Source: Paenibacillus tundrae (GTDB lineage: Bacteria > Bacillota > Bacilli > Paenibacillales > Paenibacillaceae). Taken from it: a stretch of DNA of 64,000 nt. The position numbers were made by a program, and so were the translations under genes. Below, piece by piece: positions 57,648 to 64,000 of this stretch. The DNA lies in the NCBI RefSeq assembly GCF_036884255.1, contig NZ_CP145605.1, forward strand, positions 868,001 through 932,000, given 5' to 3'. Position 1 is the stretch's first letter; each line of letters opens with the position of its first letter. Below the pieces are notes generated by a model. That model was not told where the DNA came from. It saw only the letters and a program-made list of their open reading frames with translations, and searched no databases.

Positions 57648-59543
57648 TTATTTCACTAAAGCCTGCTCAACAAGTTCGAGTGACTCAACCTTAATATTCG
57701 GGTAATCCCCAAACACCCACTGTGGCATGATGTGAATGTTTCCCGCTTTTACGGCCTTCAGATTGCTCCATACGGCAGATTGTTTCATCTCTTCGAGCAC
57801 CTTCTCAGCTTCATCATCATGACTAACTGTTGATTTGCCTATAGTCATAAAGATATGATCCGGGTTCAACTCGGGGAGTGTCTCCAAGGATAACGTCTCA
57901 TACGTATCTTTCATATTTGTCAATTGAGGCACATACTTGAGCCCTAAATCTTTCGACAAGGTTGCTCCCAGATGAACATTGGGGCTAGCGACTTGCACAT
58001 TTTTTTGAACACGCATGAATAGGAAGGTCTCATCTTCACCGATATGCTGTGCCATTTTTTCTTTAATTTGTGCTGCTTTGAGATCGTACTGTGCTAGCCA
58101 GTCTTCAGCCTGTTGCTCTTTACCTACGACAGTGGCAATCTCCTTCATTTCTTCTCGCCAATCGCCATCCCCGCGGAAGACGATAACAGGAGCTACTTTG
58201 CTCAATTGCTCATAGACGGTGGGCTCAATATGACGAGCGATGATAAGATCCGGTTCGCTTTCCACAGCGGCTTCAAGGTTAATCTTATCCCCTAAAGGCA
58301 GAATATCTGGATTCTGCTGGTCTACATCCATATAGGGCAGAACTGTAGAGCCCCCATAAGTGGTGGTGGCATGAGGATATACACCTAACGCATTCAGGGT
58401 ATCCATAATTCGATAATCGGCCGCTGCAATTTTATTCGGTGTGCCTTCCAGCTTCGTGACGCCCATATCATGCTGATATTCAACAGACGTGCTTGCCTGA
58501 GATGGCTGGATACTAGTCCCGCAGGCACTGAGCATAATCATCATGCACATGAGCAATGCTACAGCTAGTGGTGTCTTGTGTTCTTTTGACATGAGTGAAT
58601 CTCCCTTCTCGCCTACATGATCGACAGCGTCGCTACGCCATTCAGTATAGTTCAGAGGGGCAGAGTTCCATATGGATGATTTGAGCCTTTTGTATGTAAT
58701 ATTCGATAACTGCTGCTCAGCAGCTTGCTTTCGGTATTGTCCAGGGACGAGACCCGTATGTTTTTTGAATCGTCGGATAAAATAAAACAGATCATCGTAC
58801 CCGACTTGGCATGCAATATCTTGAACCGCTGCATCGGTTTCTGATAACAGGAGAATAGCTTTCTCCATGCGAAAATGAATCAAGTAATCAATGGGGCTAC
58901 GTCCCATTTTGGATTTGAACTTGCGAGACAGATACTGCACGTTATAATTCAGTGCTCGCGACAGAGCATCCAGCGTTACGGATTCGGCAAAGTGTTCTTC
59001 GATGTACCGAATCGCCTGATCCACAATATCCGGCTTAATGGTTATCGCAGACTGCTGATCTAGTTGGTGCATGATTTCATGTAGAAACAGTTGAAACATG
59101 GCGCGTGCTTTAAAGCGTGCTAGATCTCCGCCATCCATCCAAGTCTGATACAACTTCTGTGCATGTTGGTGTAGTACAGCGGGATAATCTGTTTGGAGGG
59201 CAAAAGAATCTTCCAATGCGTTATGCAAACCATTCAACACATGAAGAGGATCTGTGTTTGCCGTATGTTCTGTTTTATACAAAATGAGATAATAGGCCAA
59301 CGGCTCCTGACTGATGACCTGCATCTGAAGTCCTTTGTTACCATGAAGCACATGACTGTGGGAGACAAGGTAGGAAGTCTGATTAAGGACAAATTCTCCT
59401 TGCCCTCGGGAGACAAGTAAGAAGGCGTTCGCGGGAAATCGATAGGGAGGAAGCGGTTTACCCGTTGGGATTAGCGTATAACGTACATCAAGTATATGTA
59501 TGGACGATTGAGTCCATTGCTGTATATAGGTGGATAAATCCAT
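57648..59543 (-). CDS. AraC regulator fused to an iron-siderophore-type binding lipoprotein
   Basis: A 631-residue frame. Residues 1-170 are an AraC-type sensing domain, 175-275 carry two helix-turn-helix motifs (LDALSRALNYNVQYLSRKFK and VQDIACQVGYDDLFYFIRRF, then LVPGQYRKQ). After a linker comes a lipoprotein signal (about 318-345) with lipobox LSAC then GTSIQPSQ, and a TroA/FeuA-like periplasmic-binding domain (350-631; VTKLEGTPNKIAAADYR start). B. subtilis Btr (YbbB) fuses AraC to a FeuA-like domain but without a lipobox. ATG 58592 (M318) follows AAGGGAG by eight bases, so a separate lipoprotein is probably also made. GAGGAGG precedes ATG 59543 and a Fur box lies 56 bases upstream, indicating iron-controlled ferri-siderophore sensing or uptake. 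No permease gene adjoins. Confidence 0.87.
   Translation of the reverse strand: MDLSTYIQQWTQSSIHILDVRYTLIPTGKPLPPYRFPANAFLLVSRGQGEFVLNQTSYLVSHSHVLHGNKGLQMQVISQEPLAYYLILYKTEHTANTDPLHVLNGLHNALEDSFALQTDYPAVLHQHAQKLYQTWMDGGDLARFKARAMFQLFLHEIMHQLDQQSAITIKPDIVDQAIRYIEEHFAESVTLDALSRALNYNVQYLSRKFKSKMGRSPIDYLIHFRMEKAILLLSETDAAVQDIACQVGYDDLFYFIRRFKKHTGLVPGQYRKQAAEQQLSNITYKRLKSSIWNSAPLNYTEWRSDAVDHVGEKGDSLMSKEHKTPLAVALLMCMMIMLSACGTSIQPSQASTSVEYQHDMGVTKLEGTPNKIAAADYRIMDTLNALGVYPHATTTYGGSTVLPYMDVDQQNPDILPLGDKINLEAAVESEPDLIIARHIEPTVYEQLSKVAPVIVFRGDGDWREEMKEIATVVGKEQQAEDWLAQYDLKAAQIKEKMAQHIGEDETFLFMRVQKNVQVASPNVHLGATLSKDLGLKYVPQLTNMKDTYETLSLETLPELNPDHIFMTIGKSTVSHDDEAEKVLEEMKQSAVWSNLKAVKAGNIHIMPQWVFGDYPNIKVESLELVEQALVK
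58585..58606 (-). promoter_or_regulatory. Internal ribosome site and start inside the AraC-lipoprotein frame
   Basis: On the minus strand AAGGGAG lies eight bases before ATG 58592, in frame with the long reading frame and exactly at the start of the lipoprotein signal (MSKEHKTPL). It is a strong candidate for separate translation of the binding lipoprotein. Confidence 0.6.
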
Positions 59544-59598
59544 GTTGCCTCCTCATCCATAGTGAATGTCAGAATGGGATTTTTGTTGTTATTATAGT

Positions 59599-59613
59599 TG
59601 ATAATCATTCTCA
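59599..59613. promoter_or_regulatory. Fur box upstream of the AraC-lipoprotein gene
   Basis: TGATAATCATTCTCA differs from the Fur core TGATAATNATTATCA at only one base. It lies 56 bases upstream of the AraC start codon, where it could cover the promoter; the permease gene starts 147 bases away on the other side. Confidence 0.75.
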
Positions 59614-59759
59614 TTTCAATCCTTCCTCACATTCCTTGTTGTATTTCTGCGACACATCTCGTACAATTTGGTGAAGTAATTCTGCATTGCGTTAATGTGG
59701 ATGTGAAATGGCGATTTTTTACAACATGAAGAATGTACACAAGAAAAGGGGAATGACGC

Positions 59760-61142
59760 TTGGAATCGAAGCAACTATCTAGAGGACTGAAGCCCAGGCA
59801 TGTTGAGCTGATTGCACTCGGCGGCACGATTGGCGTAGGTTTATTTATGGGATCGGCAAGTACGATTAAATGGGCTGGCCCATCCGTATTGCTCGCCTAC
59901 CTGCTGGCTGGAATTGTGATCTTTTTTGTCATGCGCATTATGGGAGAAATGTTGATTCAGGAACCGGTAACAGGCTCCTTTGCTACATTTGCCCACAAAT
60001 ATATTGGTCCACTTGCTGGCTTTCTCACCGCCTGGAGTTACTGGTTCCTATGGGTAACGGTCGGTATGGCAGAGGTTACGGCGATTGGTATTTACGTGGG
60101 GTATTGGTTCCCCGATATTCCACAGTGGATTCCGGCGCTTGCTGGGGTACTAATTATTGCTGCGGCGAATTTGGCTGCAGTGAAGTTCTATGGTGAATTC
60201 GAGTTTTGGTTTGCCATGATCAAGGTGACGGCCATTGTTGCAATGATTGTGATTGGTACAGGGCTGATCTTCTTCGGCTGGGGGAATGGTGGTCAAGCAA
60301 TTGGTCTATCAAACCTGTTCAGCCATGGTGGATTCTTCCCAGGTGGATTGAAAGGATTCCTTTTTGCACTATGTATTGTCACGGCGGCATACCAGGGCGT
60401 TGAGATGGTAGGTATCACAGCGGGAGAAGCGGAGAATCCCAAGTATACCTTGCGCAAAGCGATCAAAAACATCGTTTGGCGTATCCTTATCTTTTATGTA
60501 GGGGCGATCTTCGTTATTGTAACCTTGTATCCGTGGAATGAGGTTGGGGAGACGGGAAGCCCGTTCGTGCTGACGTTTGCTAAGGTAGGCATTGTGGCTG
60601 CAGCGGGGATCATTAATTTCGTTGTACTTACGGCTGCAATGTCAGGCTGTAATAGTGGTATTTATAGTGCAGGACGAATGCTGTATACCCTTGCGGAGAA
60701 TGGACAGGCGCCAGCCTTTTTCAAAAAGTTATCCAAGGGCGGGGTTCCCCGCAACAGTATTATCGTTACGATTTCCTTGTTGCTTATTGGTGTAGTTCTG
60801 AATTATCTAATGCCAGATTCGAAGCTGTTCCTATACATCTACAGTGCGAGTGTTCTGCCAGGGATGGTTCCGTGGTTTGCACTGGCGTTTAGCCAATTCA
60901 GGTTCCGTAAGCGCTGGGGTAACGAGATGGGCGACCACAACTTTAGATCCAAATGGTTCCCGATCAGTAACTACATCATCATTGTATATCTAGTGCTTGT
61001 TATTATTGGGATGTGTTTCAACCCGGATACACGGGTACCGTTGTTGGTGGGAGCGACCTTTATGGCGATTGTAGTTATCGGTTACTACCTGTTCGGAATC
61101 GGGAAAAAGCAGCAAATCGAGCAAGATCCAACTCGACGTTAA
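59760..61142 (+). CDS. Amino acid permease (APC/AAT family)
   Basis: A 460-residue transporter with twelve predicted helices. The family signature runs from [20 protein letters not shown] in the first helix, and later [34 protein letters not shown] and the [10 protein letters not shown] segment. The family includes AapA, YtnA, GabP, AnsP and similar amino acid/proton symporters; the substrate cannot be fixed. The TTG at 59760 follows AAAAGGGG by eight bases. Transcription ends at the hairpin near 61211. The divergent AraC-lipoprotein gene lies on the other side of a Fur box. Confidence 0.87.
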   Translation: MESKQLSRGLKPRHVELIALGGTIGVGLFMGSASTIKWAGPSVLLAYLLAGIVIFFVMRIMGEMLIQEPVTGSFATFAHKYIGPLAGFLTAWSYWFLWVTVGMAEVTAIGIYVGYWFPDIPQWIPALAGVLIIAAANLAAVKFYGEFEFWFAMIKVTAIVAMIVIGTGLIFFGWGNGGQAIGLSNLFSHGGFFPGGLKGFLFALCIVTAAYQGVEMVGITAGEAENPKYTLRKAIKNIVWRILIFYVGAIFVIVTLYPWNEVGETGSPFVLTFAKVGIVAAAGIINFVVLTAAMSGCNSGIYSAGRMLYTLAENGQAPAFFKKLSKGGVPRNSIIVTISLLLIGVVLNYLMPDSKLFLYIYSASVLPGMVPWFALAFSQFRFRKRWGNEMGDHNFRSKWFPISNYIIIVYLVLVIIGMCFNPDTRVPLLVGATFMAIVVIGYYLFGIGKKQQIEQDPTRR

Positions 61143-61210
61143 TAAGCTATGGTGTAGATGAAAAGGGGTTACGCCTCTTAACCATTAATGGTGATAAGAT
61201 TTCAAATTCC

Positions 61211-61248
61211 AAGATGAAGCTGAGAAAATTTCAGCTTCATCTTTTTTT
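61211..61248. terminator. Intrinsic terminator after the permease gene
   Basis: AAGATGAAGCTGA, a GAAAATT loop, TCAGCTTCATCTT and a T-run: a perfect 13-base stem. Confidence 0.85.
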
Positions 61249-61416
61249 GGCTTGATGCAAAATGGAGAGCATGGAATGGAGGGTATGCACATGGGATTCC
61301 AACGCTTCAATCTGTAAGTCCATGGCTCGTAGTGTATAGAGACGGTGTCCGCCTTCTGTATATTGGGACGGCTGGAGAAGTGCAATTTCGTCATAATACC
61401 GAATCGTTTTGACCGT
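61237..61416 (-). pseudogene. MerR-family regulator remnant
   Basis: On the minus strand the frame reads TVKTIRYYDEIALLQPSQYT then EGGHRLYT, the hallmark of the MerR helix-turn-helix and wing, but there is no start: a TGA lies directly before it. After LRAM the frame jumps to a short coiled tail (LQIEALESHVHTLHSMLSIL) and stops, so the middle of the DNA-binding domain and most of the protein are missing. It is a decayed copy with at least a 5' truncation and an internal deletion. Confidence 0.75.
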
Positions 61417-61565
61417 TCAAGTTCTTGGGAAATTATATGTAGGAGCGAATGGTAAATGGGAATGCTCAGTTTAAACTCTGCCCAACTCGGTTACAAAGGA
61501 AGGAGTGAGACTTTTATAACAACCTATATGAAATTAAACGATAATAACCGAGGAGGAAATTGACG
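61417..61565 (+). promoter_or_regulatory. Upstream region of the SDR gene with a sigma-B-like motif
   Basis: GTTTAA at 61469-61474 and GGTTAC at 61489-61494, 14 bases apart, resemble a sigma-B promoter (GTTTAA-N12-15-GGGTAT), the second box at 4 of 6 positions. B. subtilis relatives YdaD and YhdF belong to the sigma-B regulon. Whether this organism has sigma-B is not known from the window. Confidence 0.3.
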
Positions 61566-62468
61566 ATGGCAAACCAAGACCAACACACCATACAAGATCC
61601 GACTACACAATATCCGAAGGCTACACCGGAGTGGAAACAACAGCAGGAAGAGCCGGGATTACAGCGTGAGATGACCCCTGTTCCGGATTGCGGTGAGAAA
61701 ACATATAAAGGCAGCGGCCGGCTGACAGGTCGTAAAGCGGTCGTTACCGGTGCGGACAGTGGGATCGGCCGGGCAGCGGCGATTGCATATGCTCGTGAAG
61801 GTGCGGATGTGGTACTCTCCTATCTGCCGGAGGAAGAAGCGGATGCGAAGGAAGTCGTGCAATTAATCGAGGAAGCTGGCCGAAGAGCGATTGCTGTTCC
61901 GGGTGATCTAAAGGATGAGAAATACTGCGAGAAGTTGATTGAAACTGCGGTCAAAGAACTAGGCGGCATAGACATTCTGGCTAACGTGGCAGGGAAGCAG
62001 CAGTTTGTCGAGCAGATTGCAGACCTGACAACTGAACAATTCGATGCGACGTTCAAAACCAATGTGTACTCCATGTTCTGGCTCTGCAAAGCAGCCGTGA
62101 AACATATGAAGCCAGGTGGTTCGATCATTAATACATCGTCCATCCAAGCATACAGTCCGTCACCGATTCTGTTGGACTATGCAACTACGAAGGCTTCGAT
62201 CAATACCTTCAGTAAAGCACTCGCCCAACAGGTTGGCAGCAAAGGCATCCGTGTGAACATTGTTGCACCAGGGCCGGTGTGGACACCACTTCAGATTGTC
62301 GGTGGACAACCTGTAGAGAAGTTGTCCGAATTCGGGAACAATACACCGCTGGGTCGTCCGGGACAACCTGTTGAGATGGCTCCAGCATACGTATTTCTGG
62401 CGAGCCAGGAATCCAGCTATGTGAGCGGAGAGACGTTGAACGCAAATGGTGGTACCGTAAGTCCGTAA
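61566..62468 (+). CDS. Short-chain dehydrogenase/reductase, general-stress type
   Basis: A 300-residue NAD(P)-dependent oxidoreductase of the SDR family, closest in layout to B. subtilis YdaD/YhdF (general stress protein 39). Residues 1-50 are a polar extension ([13 protein letters not shown]) seen in that group. The cofactor site is [10 protein letters not shown], the NVAGKQ strand follows, and the catalytic set is S in NTSSIQA and YATTK. The ATG at 61566 follows GAGGAGG by nine bases. Substrates of this group are uncertain. A strong terminator shared with the convergent gene at 62605 follows. Confidence 0.88.
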   Translation: MANQDQHTIQDPTTQYPKATPEWKQQQEEPGLQREMTPVPDCGEKTYKGSGRLTGRKAVVTGADSGIGRAAAIAYAREGADVVLSYLPEEEADAKEVVQLIEEAGRRAIAVPGDLKDEKYCEKLIETAVKELGGIDILANVAGKQQFVEQIADLTTEQFDATFKTNVYSMFWLCKAAVKHMKPGGSIINTSSIQAYSPSPILLDYATTKASINTFSKALAQQVGSKGIRVNIVAPGPVWTPLQIVGGQPVEKLSEFGNNTPLGRPGQPVEMAPAYVFLASQESSYVSGETLNANGGTVSP

Positions 62469-62536
62469 TCGTAGCATGTATTGTACAGATAAACGATGTT
62501 CTGGGAGCGTTACGTCTCATCAGGTTTAAAAAAGAA

Positions 62537-62574
62537 AACGGGACAAAGCAGTGGTAAGATGCTTTGTCCCGTTT
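62537..62574. terminator. Bidirectional terminator between SDR and the 62605 gene
   Basis: AACGGGACAAAGCA and TGCTTTGTCCCGTT form a perfect 14-base stem around GTGGTAAGA, with A-rich and T-rich flanks. Confidence 0.85.
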
Positions 62575-62604
62575 TGTATGTCTCGTGTTAGGTTAGAACT
62601 TGAA

Positions 62605-62877
62605 CTATTTCTGTTCCGGTTTCGATTCGAGAATAGCATAGCTGCCAAGGGTGGCAAGCTGGGCTGTATTCAGCAGTGATTCATCCACTGCAGCCAATGC
62701 TTCACCAGCGGCTGTCATAAGTTCATCTGAGTTAACAGGTGAAGCGAACCGTAGGATGACAGAAGTCTCCCCTTTTTTCAACTCTGTCTCTGCCTTGGTT
62801 TTATATTCGCTAATGGATGCGACTTCAAGGTTGTTCTGTACATAATTGCTTAATCCGATACCAATACGTATAGGCAT
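62605..62877 (-). CDS. Small hypothetical protein overlapping the GNAT gene end
   Basis: A 90-residue frame from ATG 62877, overlapping the acetyltransferase gene by 53 bases in another frame. The ribosome site is weak (GGG only). The protein is charged and helical (SISEYKTKAETELKKGETSV, then LMTAAGEALAAVDESLL) and not recognised. Its stop is followed by a terminator usable on the minus strand, which supports a real gene, but the true start may lie further in. Confidence 0.5.
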   Translation of the reverse strand: MPIRIGIGLSNYVQNNLEVASISEYKTKAETELKKGETSVILRFASPVNSDELMTAAGEALAAVDESLLNTAQLATLGSYAILESKPEQK

Positions 62878-63595
62878 CGGTATAACCCAATTTTGCATAT
62901 AGCCGTCTTGCGGGTGCATTGTTTTCAACGACTTGCAGATAACTTGACACAGCACCATGATTTTTACCCCAGTGCAACAGATGCAGGATCATCTGTTCTG
63001 CCAGGCCGCGATTACGGTACGTTGGTTCTGTAATGATGTCATGCAGTCCAATGACTCCCTGCTCAACCACGCCAAGTCCGCAGGCCGCCACGATGCCATC
63101 AACAGATAGGGTGATGAAACCTGTCTTTGCGCGAACGTTTAAGAGCATCTGTGTCATCGTTTCCCTGAATTCTGCGTTGACTGCATTCAAACGACAGAAA
63201 TGGTTCAACCATTCGTCAGTGAGCTGCTCGTCGATATGTACCTCCAGATGCTCAGGAGCTTTCAGTTCTTCTAGATTTCGAAGCTGTACGATCGTCCGAT
63301 CCATGACGACATAACCTTTATCCTGCAAGAGCTGATCCAATTCTTCTGGCTGAACAAACGGTGTAATTTTGAAAATAGTACTTAACTGGTTAGATGTATA
63401 AAATTGCTCACAGGCCGTGATTTTCTCATGTACATCCAGGGTAGAAGGGTAGATGGCTTGAACCGAGTTCGCTCGCTTCGTATACCCTTTGGCAAAACGC
63501 AGCACCCATCCGTCATACAGTGAGGTTGATAGAGGCTGCCAGTGGTTGAGCGTTAATTCTTCAATATGCCGATGCGTATACTCTGTTGCATACAT
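62825..63595 (-). CDS. GNAT family N-acetyltransferase
   Basis: A 256-residue protein whose C-terminal half is a GNAT domain: the acetyl-CoA pyrophosphate loop is YRNRGLAEQM, preceded by the IGLHDIITEP strand and followed by QVVENNAPARRLYAKLGYTD. The N-terminal half (about 1-120) is a degenerate second GNAT-like domain (WVLRFAKGYTKRANSVQAIY). It moves an acetyl group to an amine of unknown identity. ATG 63595 is used because GGGAGG lies nine bases upstream; the ATG at 63604 touches the ribosome site. The small gene at 62605-62877 overlaps its end. Confidence 0.85.
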   Translation of the reverse strand: MYATEYTHRHIEELTLNHWQPLSTSLYDGWVLRFAKGYTKRANSVQAIYPSTLDVHEKITACEQFYTSNQLSTIFKITPFVQPEELDQLLQDKGYVVMDRTIVQLRNLEELKAPEHLEVHIDEQLTDEWLNHFCRLNAVNAEFRETMTQMLLNVRAKTGFITLSVDGIVAACGLGVVEQGVIGLHDIITEPTYRNRGLAEQMILHLLHWGKNHGAVSSYLQVVENNAPARRLYAKLGYTDAYTYWYRIKQLCTEQP

Positions 63596-63829
63596 TTTGT
63601 TCATCCTCCCAGTGTAATGATCAAGTATATGTAAGATTTTAATTTAATAATAATACATATAAATGAATAAAAATTCAATTGGGATTGTTCGGATGTTAAA
63701 CATCTGATTATTGGTATACAATTTGTAGGATACAGTGAAATGCAGCAATTAATAAGTAAGGATAAATAAGAATTTATATCAGTAAACAAGCATTAGCATA
63801 CAGCTCAAGTTGCAGAAATGGAGTACAAC

Positions 63830-64000
63830 ATGATTACTATAGAGATCCAGGGACAGACCATTACATGTCATATTGAATATGGCAAACGAAAAAAAGCTTC
63901 CATCACGATGGACTTGCCCTACATGGTCACGATAAAGGCACCTAATGGCACCAGTGAAGAAGCGTTAACGGCACTCGTGCGGCAGCACGGAGAGGTCATC
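63830..64000 (+). CDS. YgjP-like (DUF45/M48-type) metallopeptidase, 5' part
   Basis: The frame starts at ATG 63830 after TGGAG and runs off the window. The first 57 residues (CHIEYGKRKKASITMDLP and TIKAPNGTSEEALTALVRQH) match the N-terminal beta domain of YgjP-like zinc peptidases, whose HExxH site would lie beyond the window. An in-frame ATG at 63818 is an alternative start. The catalytic part cannot be checked. Confidence 0.65.
   Translation, partial: MITIEIQGQTITCHIEYGKRKKASITMDLPYMVTIKAPNGTSEEALTALVRQHGEVI

Overview
The window looks like chromosomal DNA of a Paenibacillus-type Gram-positive soil or plant-associated bacterium. This is inferred from gene content: S-layer (SLH)-anchored xylanase, large SLH surface proteins, 7TMR-DISM sensor kinases, many AraC regulators, plant-polysaccharide enzymes, strong AGGAGG ribosome sites and the dgkB-rlmCD gene order also found in Bacillus subtilis. 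No ribosomal RNA, tRNA, CRISPR array, intact transposase or prophage was seen.

Layout. 1-5.1 kb: 3' end of a diacylglycerol kinase gene, an 830-bp non-coding stretch with a degenerate 31-bp tandem repeat and inverted-repeat elements, the 23S rRNA m5U methyltransferase, and a WYL regulator with a DJ-1/PfpI protein. 5.3-10.6 kb: an AraC regulator divergent from a giant GH10 xylanase with SLH anchor. 10.8-22.3 kb: two signalling systems (7TMR-DISM kinase + OmpR-type regulator; BTAD-type regulator + hybrid kinase with two kinase cores), separated by a zinc-ribbon/LRR membrane protein and a small decayed island (RhuM remnant plus intact Fic gene) lying between two copies of the same 3' gene end. 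22.6-27.8 kb: a 1722-residue SLH surface protein with a seven-repeat propeller and six repeats of exactly 270 bp. 28-34 kb: a Dus enzyme, DUF1232 protein, C45 peptidase/AraC pair, a type I toxin-antitoxin locus and a MetE-C-like enzyme. 34.4-41 kb: a MacB-like ABC exporter and a 1.1-kilo-residue helical-repeat protein. 41.2-43.9 kb: a radical SAM/SPASM enzyme and the HemY/CgoX heme oxidase behind an FNR-like site. 44-47.6 kb: AlkD-like protein, DUF4317 and DUF4003. 47.6-52 kb: an AraC regulator divergent from GH105 and GH112 enzymes, reading as a rhamnogalacturonan-I oligosaccharide module. 52-57.5 kb: esterase, a HEPN-like protein, an unknown protein, a cold-shock-domain fusion, a phosphotransferase and a DUF6713 membrane protein. 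57.6-64 kb: a Fur-box-preceded AraC-lipoprotein fusion, amino-acid permease, MerR remnant, SDR, GNAT and the start of a YgjP-like metallopeptidase gene.

Most genes are single or in pairs, each closed by a strong intrinsic hairpin. The clearest working units are the xylanase/AraC pair and the GH105-GH112/AraC set (plant cell wall use, both with cre-like sites), the two sensor-regulator pairs, the heme pair under a probable anaerobic regulator, and the iron-linked AraC-binding-protein fusion. The parts most worth following are the AraC-lipoprotein fusion with an internal start, the cold-shock/nuclease-like fusion next to the HEPN protein, the type I toxin-antitoxin locus, and the Fic island.
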